NCBI GenBank assembly: GCA_026413225.1
Contig: CM048552.1
Location: 80,825,001-80,889,000 of the forward strand
From: Otis tarda
Lineage: Eukaryota; Chordata; Aves; Otidiformes; Otididae
Length of the DNA: 64,000 bases
Direction of reading: 5' to 3'
How positions within the stretch are numbered: position 1 is the stretch's first letter; every line of letters begins with the position of its first letter. The translations under genes and the position numbers were made by a program. Positions 11,643-26,600 of the stretch are shown here, piece by piece. Under the pieces are notes generated by a model. It was not told the origin of the DNA. It searched no databases and saw only the letters and a program-made list of their open reading frames with translations.

Positions 11643-14600
11643 GTGAGAACGGCCCGGCGGAGGCGGCGGGGGCAGGGGTGCAGCCGTCCCGGGGCAGGGG
11701 ACTCGGGGCTCGGCCTGCGCCTGGATCCGGGCTGGCGGGGCCCTGTAAGCGGGGAGGGAGCTCAGGCCCGTGGCCCTCCTCGTATCCTGGCTGCAGGCGT
11801 CTCTGAAAAAGACATGTTGTTTTGCAAGTATTTGCTGGAGAGCTTTTGGTTAAAAATAAACGTCTTTATGTTGAATGGTACAGATTTTGGCAGTGTATAA
11901 GTACTGTGAATAATCTGAAGAAATAAGTGAGTAAATTGATGTTTGCTAGACGGATTTTTTAGCTCAAAATTACAGTAGTACAGCGGACCTGCAGTGCGTT
12001 GCCTGGTTTTAGGTGTTCCAAATAAGAATTTCATTGTTTGATAAGGGATATGTACTCGTGGTAAACGTTTGGCGTCGGGCCTGACCTCAAGCTGAGCTGT
12101 TCAGGGTGTTCTGAGTGCAAATGGAAGTTGTCGTTCAGGGCTGTACCAACATTTTTCTGGAGGCTGAAAGTGCATTTGTCATCTGCAGATTCAGGAGCAG
12201 GCTAGGATGCTGAAAGGGCCTTTAAGTGATGTCTGATGTTGGGGCCTGTGACACTGCAGGAGTAGAAGTTGTCCTCACCTGGAACTGCAGATGTTTGTAA
12301 AAGAAATAATAAGATCATCTGCACCTGTGGATGAATTGTGTCTGTGAAAGCATCAAAAAAATATCAGCTCAACAGATAAAAGAATGCTGTGTATTAGCTG
12401 TTGCAGAGCTCCCTATGTATCCTCCAGTTTAGGTTTTTATATAGCAAGGAGAAGAAGAACAGAATTGGATCCATAAAATACTTACTTAAGGAAAACGAAA
12501 GAACTGTAAAATTCACAAGTTTTTCCAAGGCTTATGTGGGGGAGGACTGTAAGACAAACTAACATCCACTCCTAAATCCCATTCAATGTTTTTTGCTCAG
12601 TCTATACTATATTCTGATGTGGTAACAATTAAAAAAAAAAAAAAAAAAACAAATGAACAAACAAAAGAAACTCAAGCCCAAAAAGGACTCTTGAAAATAA
12701 ATTTCGTCAGGTTCACTATCGTTTATCCGACTACTATAAAAGCCACGTTGTTTTGGTGGTGTTTTGAGGGGTAGGGGGTGAAGGTGATTAAGTTAGAGTT
12801 CGAGAAGTGAGAGGAAATGAAGACAAGAAAGTGAAGGTCTCCATTTAGATTGAAAGTCTAGTCGTATTTGGTATCTTCATGCATCTCTGAGTCCCCTTCA
12901 CAACTCCAGCTGAAGTCAGTTGGCTAAAAAGTTAAGCCAAATGGTGACTCAGGCCTGCTAAAAAAAAAGTAAACCCATTCACTTGCAGCTGCATCTGCTC
13001 TGGAACTGCTCAATAAGCCAGATCAACATGGTAAAATGGCAGAAAACGAACCCATCAGTTTGTTCCCCAGCCCAAAAAGAAAAACAGTTCAATATGCTGT
13101 TTATATAGAGGTTATATGAGCTTGAGAGTGGCACAGAAGGGGATGTGAAGGTGTAGTGTCAGAAGAAAGGGATGGAGCCATGGGATTCTCCTTTTGGTAA
13201 CAGTGAACTGTTAGGTTTAGCTGTCTTATACTGCTAGCGGAGAGTGATTTGTGACTTAACAGCTGTGTGGGAAAAAGGAAGCACAGTTATGAAGGCAAAC
13301 CTGTACTTTCATTCATCTAGTTTTTCTTTCCTCCTGCATCAAGCTGGAATAAATAATCCTGGCAAAATGCATTTAGGCATGTAACCACTAAAGTATTGTT
13401 AATGTGCTTCTAGGATAGACCCAGACAAAGTGACTTCCAGGCTTTTTTAAATCTTAAGTTTCAAAAAATAAATGAGCAGTCTGCAGTATGAGTATCTGAT
13501 TTTGCCATTCTTCCACATAAAGACTAGGAAGTATTAGTGTATATTGACTTTGTAAAAGAAAACAAGCATGCAGGATTATACTGCGGTTTTTTTCCACAAA
13601 ACTATATAATAGTTTGTATTGAAAAATGTTTCTTTTTCTTTTCAGCTTCAAGAAGAAGAGGCGGGACACCACAGTTCATAAGATCAGTAAGTACTGAAAC
13701 TATTTGCAATTAACTCAGTGTTGTTTGAGAAAGTTTCTAAGCTATATGTCTTAACAGTTTGTATAGACCTCTTCTGCAGTCAAAATCTGGTTAAAAAAAT
13801 CGACTGTGACTATTCTTTGTTTAACCTCTAAGAGCAGATTCAATGATTTTGGGGTTTTGGGGAAAGAGACTTGATTTTTTTTTTTTTTTTCTTTTAAAGA
13901 GCATTTGAAAGGAACCTTGGTCAATTATTGGAGAATATAGGCTATTTCTGCAATATGGTAATACGTCTTTCCTATACTCAAATTTCTATAGCAAGTACTT
14001 TCAGAGTTATTGATATCTGTTTATCTTAGTATGAACTTGTTTAGACTTTCAGAATTCCGAAGTTTTAAAACTAATTTTCTTGTCCCCCCATCAAACGAAA
14101 TCAAATTTGTAATTAAATACTGGTTTGATACCCCTTCCTCCTCCTGCTGATTTATCACAAGACAAGAAGATGGTAAGGTCTTATTTCTAAGCATTTTTGA
14201 AATAAAAATGCAATTCAAGATTTAGAAAGCTTTGAGAGGTTATCTTTTAAAAATTGCTGTACAAACAAGCACTAACTCTTGATGTGAAGGCGTCTTGAGA
14301 TTTCTAGCTGTGGGAGTTTTTCTGAAATAACTTCTTGTATGTGGTCTTCCTGCTTTGTCTCACAAAACAGTGTCTCTTCCATCAAACTTTTATAATTTTC
14401 AATTTATTAGCATGCACCTCCCAGAACTGAGAGGATGGCTGTTGATCAGGACTGGACTAGTGTTTATCCGACAGCAGCTGTGTTTAAACCCGCCTCTGTG
14501 CCTCTCCCAGTTCGAATGGGTTACCCAGTGAAGAGAGGAGTACCCCCACCAAAAGAAGGCAACTTAGAACTTGTAAAGGTAAGTTGCGTTCCATTGGTGT

Positions 14601-17600
14601 GCGGTGATTTTTACAATTATTATTCGCTAAGACTGCACTGCTTTGATTGGAATATTTGTATTGGATACTGTTTTCTGTTATTAAACAGGATAATACTGTT
14701 ATATACTGTTAATACAGGATAATAATGTTGTTAAATGGTAACAAATACAAATGTAAGTAATGAATGAACCAAATCAGGAGACTTTTTTAGGATTATCATG
14801 CCTATAACTTTTGTAATGGGACTTAAGGCTTTTGCTGAATTAAACTTGAGAAGAGTCATCTTATCTGAATATTTTATTGTACTACCTTAACAAATGTTAA
14901 AAGTGTAATCAGATTCCAGTAGTACCCCTTTATTTTATATTTATGTTTTATATTATGTTTATATTATAACAGACAAAAAGGTATTTTATAACTCTTAATA
15001 TGTCTGTTTCAGATTCCCAATTTTTTGCATCTTACTCCTCCTGCAATTAAGAAACACTGTGCAGCTCTTAAAGGTGAGAAGTTTTTTGGATTTGTCAGGT
15101 TTTTTCCTGTTTTTAAAAACCATCTCTCTTGGAGTTTTAAGACAATGCAAAACGTAACTATGTGTGATGAAGTAGGAGGTCAGACATGGTCCACCTCTGA
15201 AGCTGGTTATTTATCCGGCTTTGGCTAGTATTATATGCTTTCTTGTTGCTGCATTGAGTTATACAGGTGGTAGGCAGATATGTCTTAGGAGGTTTTAAGA
15301 CTTTAATTTTGCCTTTCTATTAGGCCCTGCTTGTACTGCAGAATTTATAGTTTAGTGTCTTAAGGAAGGTCAGTGATGAATGTGACACAGTTTTTGGAAG
15401 ATTCTGTGATTAAACCAGGCTTTAATCAGTAGCAATTCCGATGTACACTTAAAAAAATAAAATAAGAATACTATTAATAAATGAAACCCTCTGTGAAAGC
15501 AAGGTCTGCTGAGGGGATACAGGTTCTAATGAAGACTAAGAGCATCTCTGCCAGACAGTAAACCAATAAGGATAGCCTAGTGAGGAGGTTAGCCCAAAGA
15601 GAAGCGGAGGCACGAGGGAACAGAGGTGGAGCTGTAGAATCATTTAGGTAGTTGGAGAGAGTGATAAGGTCTCATCTCAGCCTGTGTGACGAGAGATAAG
15701 AGGCCTGTCTAGAGTTTCCTGTATACAAATGCATGCAGCATAGGAAACAGGAGGAATTAGAAGTTTGAGGAGTCACAGAAAGGCAAAGCAAAAATTTGTA
15801 TGATTGAGATACAAGCAGGGATGTTGTGGAGGAGGAGCCAACCTGTACCCAAAAGAACAGATGCAGAGGTTTGCTGTGAGATGCATGGCAAGCTGGTTAA
15901 GAATTTGAGAGTCGGGATCAGAGGAGAAGCAGAAAAGGATGTCTTGGTGAGCATCTGCCACAGACTTCCTCATTGAAAAGAGGAAATGGATGAACAGTTG
16001 GGAAAAGCCTCACAAGTGCAAGCTCTGGTTTTCATGGAGAACCGCAGCCATCTCAGCATCTAGTGGAACAGTAACAGGATGGGATGGAAGCAGTCTGGGA
16101 GATTTCTGGAGTATGTTGCAGATGCTTGACAAACTGTCTGCAGGAAGGTGCTGTGTTGCATGTGCTCCTTGCAAATAAGGAAGAACTTGTTGGAGATGTG
16201 AAGGTTTATGGCAGCTTTGTTTGCAAAAATAAGACTGTGGAGTTTAAGATCTCGAGAGAAGTGAGGAAGGCAGGTAGTGTATTGAAGGCAGTTTCTCAAT
16301 GCAGTCAATCAATGAGTTGACAAGGAGATATCCTCTGTTGAATTTGTTGTTCAGAAACAAGAAGAATTGGTCAAGTATAGGAAGGTTAAGGGCATCCTTG
16401 TTAACAGTGGTCATGAAACTCTGGTGTTTAGAATCCTGAGAGAAGTAAGCAGGACAGACAGTGGAGCTACAGCCTGGACTTCAGGAGAGTGATTTTTGTT
16501 TAACTTCTCGTGAGAGATTCCTGGGGAGCAAAGTGGCCCAGAAAAGCTGGTGAATGTTTAAGTTCAACCTCCTTAAAGAGAGAGAGTGGGCCATTCCAGT
16601 GTGCAGAAAGTTGAGCAAGTATGGCAGAAGGACAACATGGATGTGCAGGGAACTTTTCAGTGACCTCAGATACAAAAAGGAAGTACACAGGAAGTGGAAG
16701 TAGGTACAGACTACCCAGGAGGATCAGGAAATTTTTACCTGACCATCTTCAAGAAGGACAAGAGAGAAGATGCAGGGAACTGCAGGTCAGTTGACCTCAC
16801 TGCAGTCCTTGGAAGATTATGAAGCAAACCTTTCTGGAAACAACTTCCAAGCATGTGAAAAGGTGCTTTATAAGGACCTGGGTAATGGTGAGAGCACAGC
16901 TAGAGGGGGAAAAAGTGATGCCATTCAGAGGAATGTCAACAGACAGGAAAAACATCAGCTGCAAGCTTCCTCATGAAGTTAAACATGCTACTGCAAAGTC
17001 CTGTATCTGGGAAAGACTAACTTCTGCAGCAGTACTGGCTGGGGAGGAGCAAACAGATAGAAGGTTTGCAGAAAAGGCCATGTGGGACCTGGTGAGCATT
17101 GAAAGTTGAATGTTTCAGCAGTGTGCCCTTGTGGCAAGGAAGGCTAACTACATAGGGAATTGTATTATCAAGAGTGTAGATAGCATGTTCAATAAATTAT
17201 TCTCTATTTAGTATTGTATCCACTTTTGGGGTAGAATAACGACATGGGCCTGTTAGAGCAGGTCCAGTGGAGAGCCACAAAAATGGTCAGAGGGCTGGAA
17301 CACCTATCCTGTGCAGGAAGGCTGAGAAAGTTGGCGTGGTTCAGCCTGGAGAAGAAAAGGCTCTGGGGACACCTTATTGTGGCCTTTCAGTATATAAAGG
17401 GGACTTGTAAGAAAGACAGAGACTTTTACCAAGGCCTGTAGTGAAAGAGGCAATGGTTTTAATCTGAAGAGGGTAGATATAGTTTGAGTATAAGGAAGAA
17501 GTTTTGTACCCTGAGGGTGGTGAGATACTGGAATAGGTTGCCCAGGGAAATTGTGGATGCCCCATCGTTGGAAGTGTTCAAGGTCAGACTGGAGAGGGCT

Positions 17601-20600
17601 TTAAGCAACCTGATCCAGTGAAAGATGTCCCTGTCCCCATAGCAGGGGGGTTGGACTAGAGGTTTTTTTAAAGGACCTTTCCAACTCAAACCATTCTGTA
17701 GTTCTGTTTGGTACTTGTGGGAATTCATCTGGAGTACTGTGTCCTGTTTCGGGAAACCCAGTGTAAAGAAGATATTGATATACTGCCGCAGGTCTAGCCA
17801 GAGACCCTGCTGTTATCTAAATGAGTATGGTTTCTATAAATGCTGCTTTAAAAAAGATATATTGCAATAAACATGAAAAAAAAAAACCAGACATGACTTG
17901 GAGCGTTTTCTCTCTATTATACAGACTTCTGCACTGAGTGGCCAAGTGCTTTGGACAGTGATGAGAAATGTGAACAGCATTTTCCTATTGAAATTGAGAC
18001 AGTAGATTATGTTTCTGCAGGGACATCTATTCGTAATCCCAAAGCAAGAGTGGTGACTTTAAGAGTAAGTAGTATTTTTAGTAAACAACCTTTGTTTCAA
18101 AACCCCAAATGCTTGGCTTTCTTTTCAAAACATGTGCAAGTATGATATGTTGTAGGGAAACATGGGAAAGGGTTTACTGAATGTCTGAATAAAAAGCAGT
18201 GGATTTCCTTAAGTGTGTAGCAGCATGGTAGAACTAAGGTTGTAAGGATATAGATATGTATTTATAAATGAAGACTAAGCTCTGATATAAAAAAATGTAC
18301 CTTCTATAAGAATCTACTTGTAGAAAAGGCTATAAGTGCCTTTGTACTCAGTGTCTTGCTTAGACTCCCTCGTTTCTAATTTATAGACCATAGAAGTGCA
18401 CAAGTATTGAAAGATAGATTATATGAATGCGGCACTAGTAGTAAATATTGAGTTGACAGGCCTCCAGGCATCAGTGTACATGCAGTAGGAGCAGCAGCCT
18501 TCTGATCATAGGATCATGGGCTACTCGAGGTTAGAAGGGAGCTCAGGAGTTTTCCAGTCTGACGTTCAGCTTTAAGGTAGGTATGATATCAGGCCAAGTT
18601 ACTTAGGACTTTTTCCAGTTGGGTCTTGAAAAACCTTCAGGGCTGGAGATTGCCCAGTCTCTCAGATGAGTAATATATTTGCAGAATAGTGCTGGGCATA
18701 GCGTCACAGGTAGGAGGAAGAGCTCAACTGCTCAAACAGCCTCGAATCTATTCCCATTAAAACCAGCAAGTAGTGTGTGTGGATTTCTTGCTTTCCAAAT
18801 CAGGTAAAACATTACTACATATAAATGTCTTATATGTGGCTGTTGAGACTTGAGATGTTGGACTAGGGGTTGGCTATGCTGCAGTGGAGAGTATAATTCA
18901 AAATGATACACAAATAAGCATGTCTGTATTATCCCGTCTGTCCATTAGTGTTAACTGGCCTTGGTACTTGTAGGGCATTATATGGATGTGTATTATGCAC
19001 GTGTATTAAAAGTGGGATTGGAGTAGGAGACAGAAATGGAACAACAATCCATGTGCTTTTCAGTTAGTGGTGTACTGATCCCAGACTTGATTAATCAAGT
19101 TTGGTTGTTGTTTTTTTTTTTCCCCGTGATTAATCCTCTGACAACAAAATCTGCCTAGGGAGGGGGGAAAAGAAGGATTTAAAGGTGAAAGCAGATGGCA
19201 CTGGGTCAGATAGCCGTTGAGTTTGTATCAATGAGAGAGCACTGTGTTACAGACTATGATAAAATCTCTAGTGGATCTTTATAATAAGATTTCCCTTTTT
19301 AATACTGTTTAAAAGTTAAACTTTTAAAATATTAATTTAAAAATTATGCCTTTTTACTACCAGATATCATACTGGAGATGCAAATTTTTCATCTCTTTTA
19401 GCCTAATGCCAGTATTTCTTGTCATTAAATTTATCCTAGTCTATTCCCAAGTGGAACATTCCACATCGTACCAGACAACATAGTACTACAGGATGTAAAA
19501 TGAGACACTTTTAAAATCAACTGCAGTTTTGTGGAGCTCTAACACTTCTAATATTCAACATAAAATAGTCTCCAGCATTCCACCTAACAATTACAAGCTG
19601 TCCAATTGCTATCCCATTTTGAAGCAAGCAGCCATATAAATATTTTTCACTTTAAAGTGACTTGAGATTAGTAAAAACAATGTATTTTGTGATCCTGTAA
19701 TATGGGCAACAGGCCAGATAGCTCTTTAGTTTTTACAGGAAAAGCAAGTCGTGGAATAAAATCATAGCTCTCTAACAGTGTATTTCAGGTGATCAGTTGT
19801 ATCATGCTGAAAGACAGCATGATACAACTATGATAAGGCCATCCATTTAAGACAGTGCAAAAACTGCTACTCAATGAAATTGTTACATATTGTTGGTTAA
19901 AGCACACTAATGGTGGACATCTGGGCTGGAGTATGCCAGTAAGTTTAGATAGTTGTGATCATAAAGTGCTTACGTGCACTACCAGTTGTATGCTTGCCAG
20001 ACAATTGTGTCTGCAACCTTTTAGAGTTTGGAGCATTCTGTCTTTCTGTGAGTGTTAGACTATGCTAAGAAAATGTTTTACAGAAAGGTGTGTCTCATGA
20101 ATTTGGGTGAGTGTTGTCAGCCAACAGTGAAGGCAGGCTGTTCCAGTAAGGGAAGATGATTCAGGGGCAGTAAGGCAGGCAGGGGCTGTGACCTCCTCCA
20201 GAAAGGGTGCAGCTACTACCTGAGCAAGGTGAGCAGGACAGGTCTGGTAATAGTAACCTCATCCATCCGACAGCCCAGTTACCACCTGACAAGTTCATAA
20301 TGATAAGCCAAGTTTGAAGTCAAAGGGGGAAGACAAGTCAGTGGAGCAGGATTAGGTCTGGTGACAGTAACTAGGATCAGTCAACAGTCTGGTGATTATC
20401 AAGCCAGTCCATAACGATGTAGTAGATGAGGTCAAGCCAGGAAGTCAAGGATATGTATTGTTCAGTGTGGGCCATGACTAGGCCCAGATGTAGCTGTGCT
20501 GTGGCTCAGGCAGAGACTGAGTGTCTCGGCTTAGATGCAGCTTCTCAGTAAAGGCGCGGCAGGCCCACCTTCTCATAGGTCCTTTTTTTTTTTTTTTTGT

Positions 20601-23600
20601 CACCACTGATAGAAGGCTGTGTGGTTGCACTGTACAGAAGGGCACTATATGTAAGGTAGCCTTGAGTGCGAGCTGCCAGACCCTTACAAGGGGATGGTGT
20701 GTGTGTAAGAGATCTTGGAAGTATAGTGCCTTCAAAAGTGGTTGTTCATGGTCATTTTAGGCCGCACTAAGAATAGAGCTCTTTTCTTGCAGCTTGACTG
20801 TTGCCTTAAAGGCCGGATGCATCTAACAGCTCTGATAGAATTCAACTTGACAAAATGTGAGCTAGGGAACAAAGCTAGGTGAGCTCCTGCTTGCCAGTAT
20901 TCTAGGCATGCATAGCAAATGAACATGTAATTTCTTTAAAAGGTGACATTTTTCATAGAATCTATGGAATAATGAATGTTAGGGTTTTTTTTTCAAGATT
21001 AGAAATTTCAGTGCTGAAACCCTTCCTTGTCATATTGAGGTGTGGTACTTCAGTTTTCTCTTTTAGTAGTGTTTTTTCTTTTGAGGTAGTACTTTTTTTT
21101 CTGATGTTTGCTGGAGCTTCTAATTTCTTTCAGTCCTTCAACAGTAGAAGGAATATAGAGGAAAAACAAACAGTGGACAAATTAGTAAGATAATATTATT
21201 ATGTCTTAATGTTTTTAATATTCCTTAGCAACTCTCACTTAATGGAAACTTATGTTTCCAACACCATATATCTTCAGACTCTTAAGGTTCACAGCCTTCT
21301 TACTTGTAAACAGATAGCTAAAACCAGCTTGCTTTACTTTTCATATTTGTTATTGCATATAGAAACTAACTTCAAACTAACTTTTTGGAGTTTTTTATTA
21401 AATAAATGCTAGTTATTTGTTTTATGCTTGTGGGTTTTCTGGTATTGGAACAGAAGACAAACCATTCACACTATTGTTTGATCAGTTGTGTGAGATCTGG
21501 TCCACTATGTTGTTATCTGTGTGCATCTTTGCATGCTTCTGTTAATCTCCCAATAATGATTTTGAGAATTCTAATAGGATGTCTCTTGAATTGATGTACT
21601 TCCTTGTCCCTTGGGTGCTTGTAATAAATGTCTTTGATATATCTTTAGTATTATCCTTACTGATCTGTATTTGGGAAAAAAAATCTAAAGATTTATTTTT
21701 CCATATGAATTACACGTGAATATGAAAAGCTACAGACTAAACTGACAGCTCTTTTTTCCTTCTGAAAAAAAGTTTGAGTAGAAATATTATCCCCCAGTAT
21801 TGGGGTATTTGGATGAAAATATATTTATTTGAATATTCAGGTTACACTTGCCTTATGTTAGTGCTTCTAACACATGATGCAATCAGAAAAAATTCTGCAA
21901 ATGCATACTTAATAGCTGTAATTTTAACTCTTTATAAAAGATATGTCTAACTATCTCATAATGTTTTCAGGCTGCAGAGATTGGACTTATCCAAGTAATT
22001 AAAGATGTTTTCTCTTGTACTTGAAGGTTAAACTTTCTAACCTGAATTTGGATGAACATGCAAAGAAGAAGCTCATTAAACTTGTAGGAGAGCGGTACTG
22101 TAAGGATACAGATATGCTCACAATTACAACAGACAGGTATGGTTACAAGAAGGAAAAAAAAACTACCTGTAGCAATGGTCACAGTATAGAAAGGGTTGGG
22201 TGTCTTCCAGCAATATCAATTATTGTCTTGGTAAATTATTATATTTTTAAGGCTAAAGTATGACTTTTAAATACCAGTACTCCTGTTATTAATTGTTAAA
22301 ATTGTAATGGACAAATCACATAAGGTCAAACATAATATTTGTTAAATATTGTTAGTTATCGAAGCTCTGTATTTAGAAGCCTCAATTGTTACTTTAAAGT
22401 AGTTGTCATGTTTCCCAAGAGAACCCATGTTTTAAGTGATCTGAAGAGTTTCAGGCAAGAAAAATTTTATCAGTGACCAGACATTTCTCAGTGTTTTGAT
22501 TTTTTTAGATATAAACAAAGCACTGTATGTACTTACAGTTGTTTTCAGAAGGCTGCATTGGAGAAACATATTTTCTGTGCTGAATTCGGAAGTGTTTAAG
22601 AGTATACATATGTATTCCTAAATTCACAATGCACTTTAATTGACAGAGACTTTCAGTGGTAGGAAAAACATTGTTGGTAGTCTTTTCTGTTTGTATCTTT
22701 TTATTAGAATTCTTCTTCCTTTCTTAAATTTCCTGTCCTTCAGTATGATATACTGTTTTATTCTACATAAAATAAATACAAAATTGATAAAATGGTTCAT
22801 ATCTTTTTTGACTAGACTTGGACATCTGGGTAGTTTTCTGGGACCATTTGTGGTACCAACAGTTTCATTTCCCTAGCAAGACTTATTTTGTGGCTAAAAC
22901 ATTAGGATAGCTGAAAGGAGCTTACCTTCTAGAGCATCTGTGAATGGTCTCGTGCTGTGTTCCAGAAGAAACTCTTAACATACCTGTTGATATTTCACTT
23001 TATTTTTACTAAATTTTAAGGCCTGAACTCTGAGTGGTATCAATTTCTTCAATACAGTATTTTCCAGACTAGTGTTTAGATTACTTTTAAACTGAGGCTC
23101 TTTCACGATGAAAGAAATATGAGTCAAAAGCTTGAGTTCTTTTTAAAGTTCATTTGATTTGTCATAGTCCATAGTCATTCAGATGAGGAGGAGCCTACAG
23201 GAAGATGACAGTGTGAGAAAGACAGGAGGTTATGATTGATCAGTATGAGGAAGAGATTAATGTCATCAAATTTTCAGCAGAAGGTTTTGATGACTAGTTT
23301 TAAGAAATACACTCTTTTTGCAGGATTATGTCTTATCCCAACAAATTTTACTTGTGATCCTGTTTTGACTTACAGCTACATTGACTTAAACTTTTCTTAA
23401 ATTGTTGGCTAGATCTCCTGTTCTGAACCGTATTTCATGACTGTTTTCACCAGTCATTCTCTCCCCTTCAAGTCCAGGGGTAAAAATAAATTGAGTTTTA
23501 AGGGAGTTTGGATTTAATGCATGTTGGATTCCACTTTGGCACAGAGGGCAAAGAAGTTTTTAATGTTTCCTGAAGAACCATAGCTTCTTGCATTTTGTAC

Positions 23601-26600
23601 ATTTTCCTACCGAATTGCAGATGCCCATTCTTCCATATTCTTAATACTCATGCCTTTGTGATATTTTTGATTGCGTGTAATTCAGAAATGCGTGAGTCAA
23701 ACACGTCCCAAGATTCCTTGCATTACAAATCAGAAATTTTGATGTTAAGTGTAACATTTTGTTCAAAAGTATATTACAGTGGCTTGATTTCAAAAAGACT
23801 GTCTTTGTTTATGAATTTTCAGGTGTCCACTGAGAAGACAGAACTATGATTATAGCATACACCTCCTCACAGTTTTGTACCATGAGTCTTGGGTAAGCAG
23901 CTGTGAATAATTGTGCTCTCTAACGCGCTCCCTCATAATTTATAAAAAGTTCCATGACTGTGTGCAGCTTAAAATAAATCATCTTAGATTTTTTTTTTAC
24001 TCTTCCGTCTCACTTTCCTTCAAATTCAACAAAGATAAGTTGCTTATGTTTGAATCTTAATTCTCCAGTCAACTTAAAGTGTGTTTCTTTAACTTCACAA
24101 ATGCTGCTCTGTTGTTTGTATACATAGTTTGCCTCTTTTCAGGAGTTCTCTAATTTTTTATCTTAAGAGATTCTTTCCCAATGCTTTGTTTCTCGCAACA
24201 GTGAGCCTAAAACTGACTCTGAGCCTAGCAGAAAATACCTAATTTCTCAGGATTCCTAGACGTATCTTTTAGTTTGGCAGTGTACTGGGCTGCGTATGCC
24301 CAGTGTTCAAATATGAACTGAGTGCATCCAGAGAAGTGGTGTACTCTGATTATCACCTGTTATCTGTGCATTTTTAACAGTGACCATGTTTAAAGATGAA
24401 AACTAGTCTATTCTAAAAAGCAGAGGGGTGTGCTACTGACTTTAAAGCCACTTTTCATAAACTAACATACAGCATGGTATCTACATTTTGTCTGATTCAA
24501 ACTCTTATATGTTACTTAGAATCTGTCTTTTCTTGGGGTCTTCCTGGGCTGCAGTAAACCATAGCTGTAATTTGGAAGAATTCGGCTTCCTGAATTCTCT
24601 CTCAGAAATCTTGGCTCAAGCTGGAAGGAGTGAGGACTTAAGCTGCTTTTTTGAGCTCACTTTTGCTCGGGAAAGGGATATCTTCTCCATCTTCTGTTGT
24701 TTTAGGATTTCATTGCATCAGAGTTAGTGTCCTGAAAAATATATAAAATTACTGTAACTCTTCAGATAAATGTTTCTACTAAAGCAAGTGTAATGTAAAC
24801 TTTTCTATAATAATTTGGGATATGACGTATTTGGAATTTTTCCTGGTAGTTAATTTTGTTAAACAGTTATACATATGAAATATCCAATGTAAATGTATTC
24901 AAGATACTATTCCAATTTATTGATAATTTACTACCATTAAGTAATCTTCTAAATATAATAAGATGTCTTTAGACCACAGATCTTTCTTTTACAGTTAATT
25001 CTTCAGGCTTGTCTCCTGTATTTTTGTGGTTAATCACGTTGGCTATAAGTATTGCCTTCAGTAATTTTACAGCTGTTTTTTACAGAAAACAAGTTATCAG
25101 TCTGAAATGAAACTATTGAAAACCCATAGTTATGGATTAGATAATTGTTTAAATGTAATGTGTTATTAGTTGCGTTGTTTGAGGCAAACAGTGAAAGCCT
25201 TCATCATCAGTGTATTTCCATAGATGTACTCTTTTAAAAAAGTTGTAGCTGATTAGCTACCAAAATTCACACTTACTGTTTTCAGTTGTTCTGTAATATT
25301 TAAATTAAATCTCCATATTTAGCATTTTAATATCTTGCAGTGTTTGTGATCATTGAAGTAATGACATAGAAAACATAATAAGGAGGATGAGCTGTATTTC
25401 TCTTTCACTGGAAGTTGCCTTGAAGGATACATTTCGTAATTGTAGAGTACATGGAATTAAATTCAGCTTATACTAACATCTTAAAAGATCCATTTATGTT
25501 AGTTTTCAAGTGCTTTGTACATACGGATATTTTTCTCCCCAACGGCATTACATTGCATTACAAATCTTAGATCAGTTTCCAGTATTAAGCAATGGCAAGA
25601 GAGCTAGCCACTGCTCACTTTATTAATTCCAGACGAACACCACATCTGTCCTTTGCTCTAGCATTACTTAGTGATGGAAGACAGGGCTACACGATATTGC
25701 TACGTGAGTGTTCAGTGTGTATTGAATATGCACAAGTCTCTTGCCCTTTTATTACTTTTCAGCTTCCATATTAATATTTGATGAGTTCATCAATCAGTTG
25801 TAATTGTCGTTGGTTTCCATGAAAAGTTAATGGTCTCCTGAGACATGTTTTTTTACTTTGTGTGACATGTTTTGTTGTTGTTGTTTTTCTTTTCCATTGA
25901 TCTTTGGTAATGCCTTTTAATTTGCTGAAAGATAGTTTGGATACGTTTTGTAAACTAAGCAAACAATGTATGGCTTACTTGAAGTTGTACAAACTTGAAT
26001 ATTGGAGAGGCATGGATGGGGACTGGCCTTCTATGTAAATTAATCCTATTTACAGAACTAATTACATGATTTGGTGACTTTCCCAGCAGAGTAGTGCCAC
26101 ACTGTGTTTTTACGTGTGTGCGTGATGGAATTCAATAAAAAGATGAAGACTGTGTTCCATTCTTGCGAAGTGAACGGGAAGCCGGCTGCATGTAAATTTT
26201 GCCCTTAATCTTGAAAACTTTGAGTACTGTCTCTCTAAACATTGCATAACTCTGTAATTTATAACTGGATGACTGCATTCTGTGAACCAGCAAGCGTGTG
26301 AATACATAAAAGGAAAAACTGTATACAGATATACATCAGGAAATGTAATTTCAAGTGTAATTATGTTTTAACTGCCAGTGATGCATAATTCTTTTGTTAC
26401 GTTTAGGTACTAGAGCATCCAAGTATTTTAGGAATCTGAAACCTTTTTAAAAGCATGAAAGTTCATTGTGGTTTTGTTGGGTGTGTAGTGAGCTATGTGC
26501 TACGAAGCTCCATTGTGTAGAGGTGCATTTCCAGCAGAAAGTTATTCTTAAAGTAATGAGTATGAAGAGTTTAATTTTGGCTTGTCTGTCTCTTTGTATG

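Larger units (their letters stand above)
11200..11790. promoter_or_regulatory. MRPS35: CpG-island promoter of MRPS35
   Basis: CpG density rises abruptly around 11200 and falls by about 11790, in sharp contrast to the AT-rich flanks. It contains a GC box (GGGGGCGGGGA at about 11379-11389) and CCGCCGG-type GC strings, with no TATA box near the expected start. The island spans the 5' UTR, exon 1 and the first 150 nt of intron 1, a normal housekeeping-gene arrangement. Confidence 0.8.
18065..22026 (+). other. MRPS35: MRPS35 intron 5
   Basis: Four kilobases containing an antisense CR1 relic (18504-18762), a perfect hairpin (19795-19829) and a diverged 114-bp duplication (20229-20450). Otherwise AT-rich with T-runs. 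No coding signal. Confidence 0.85.
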
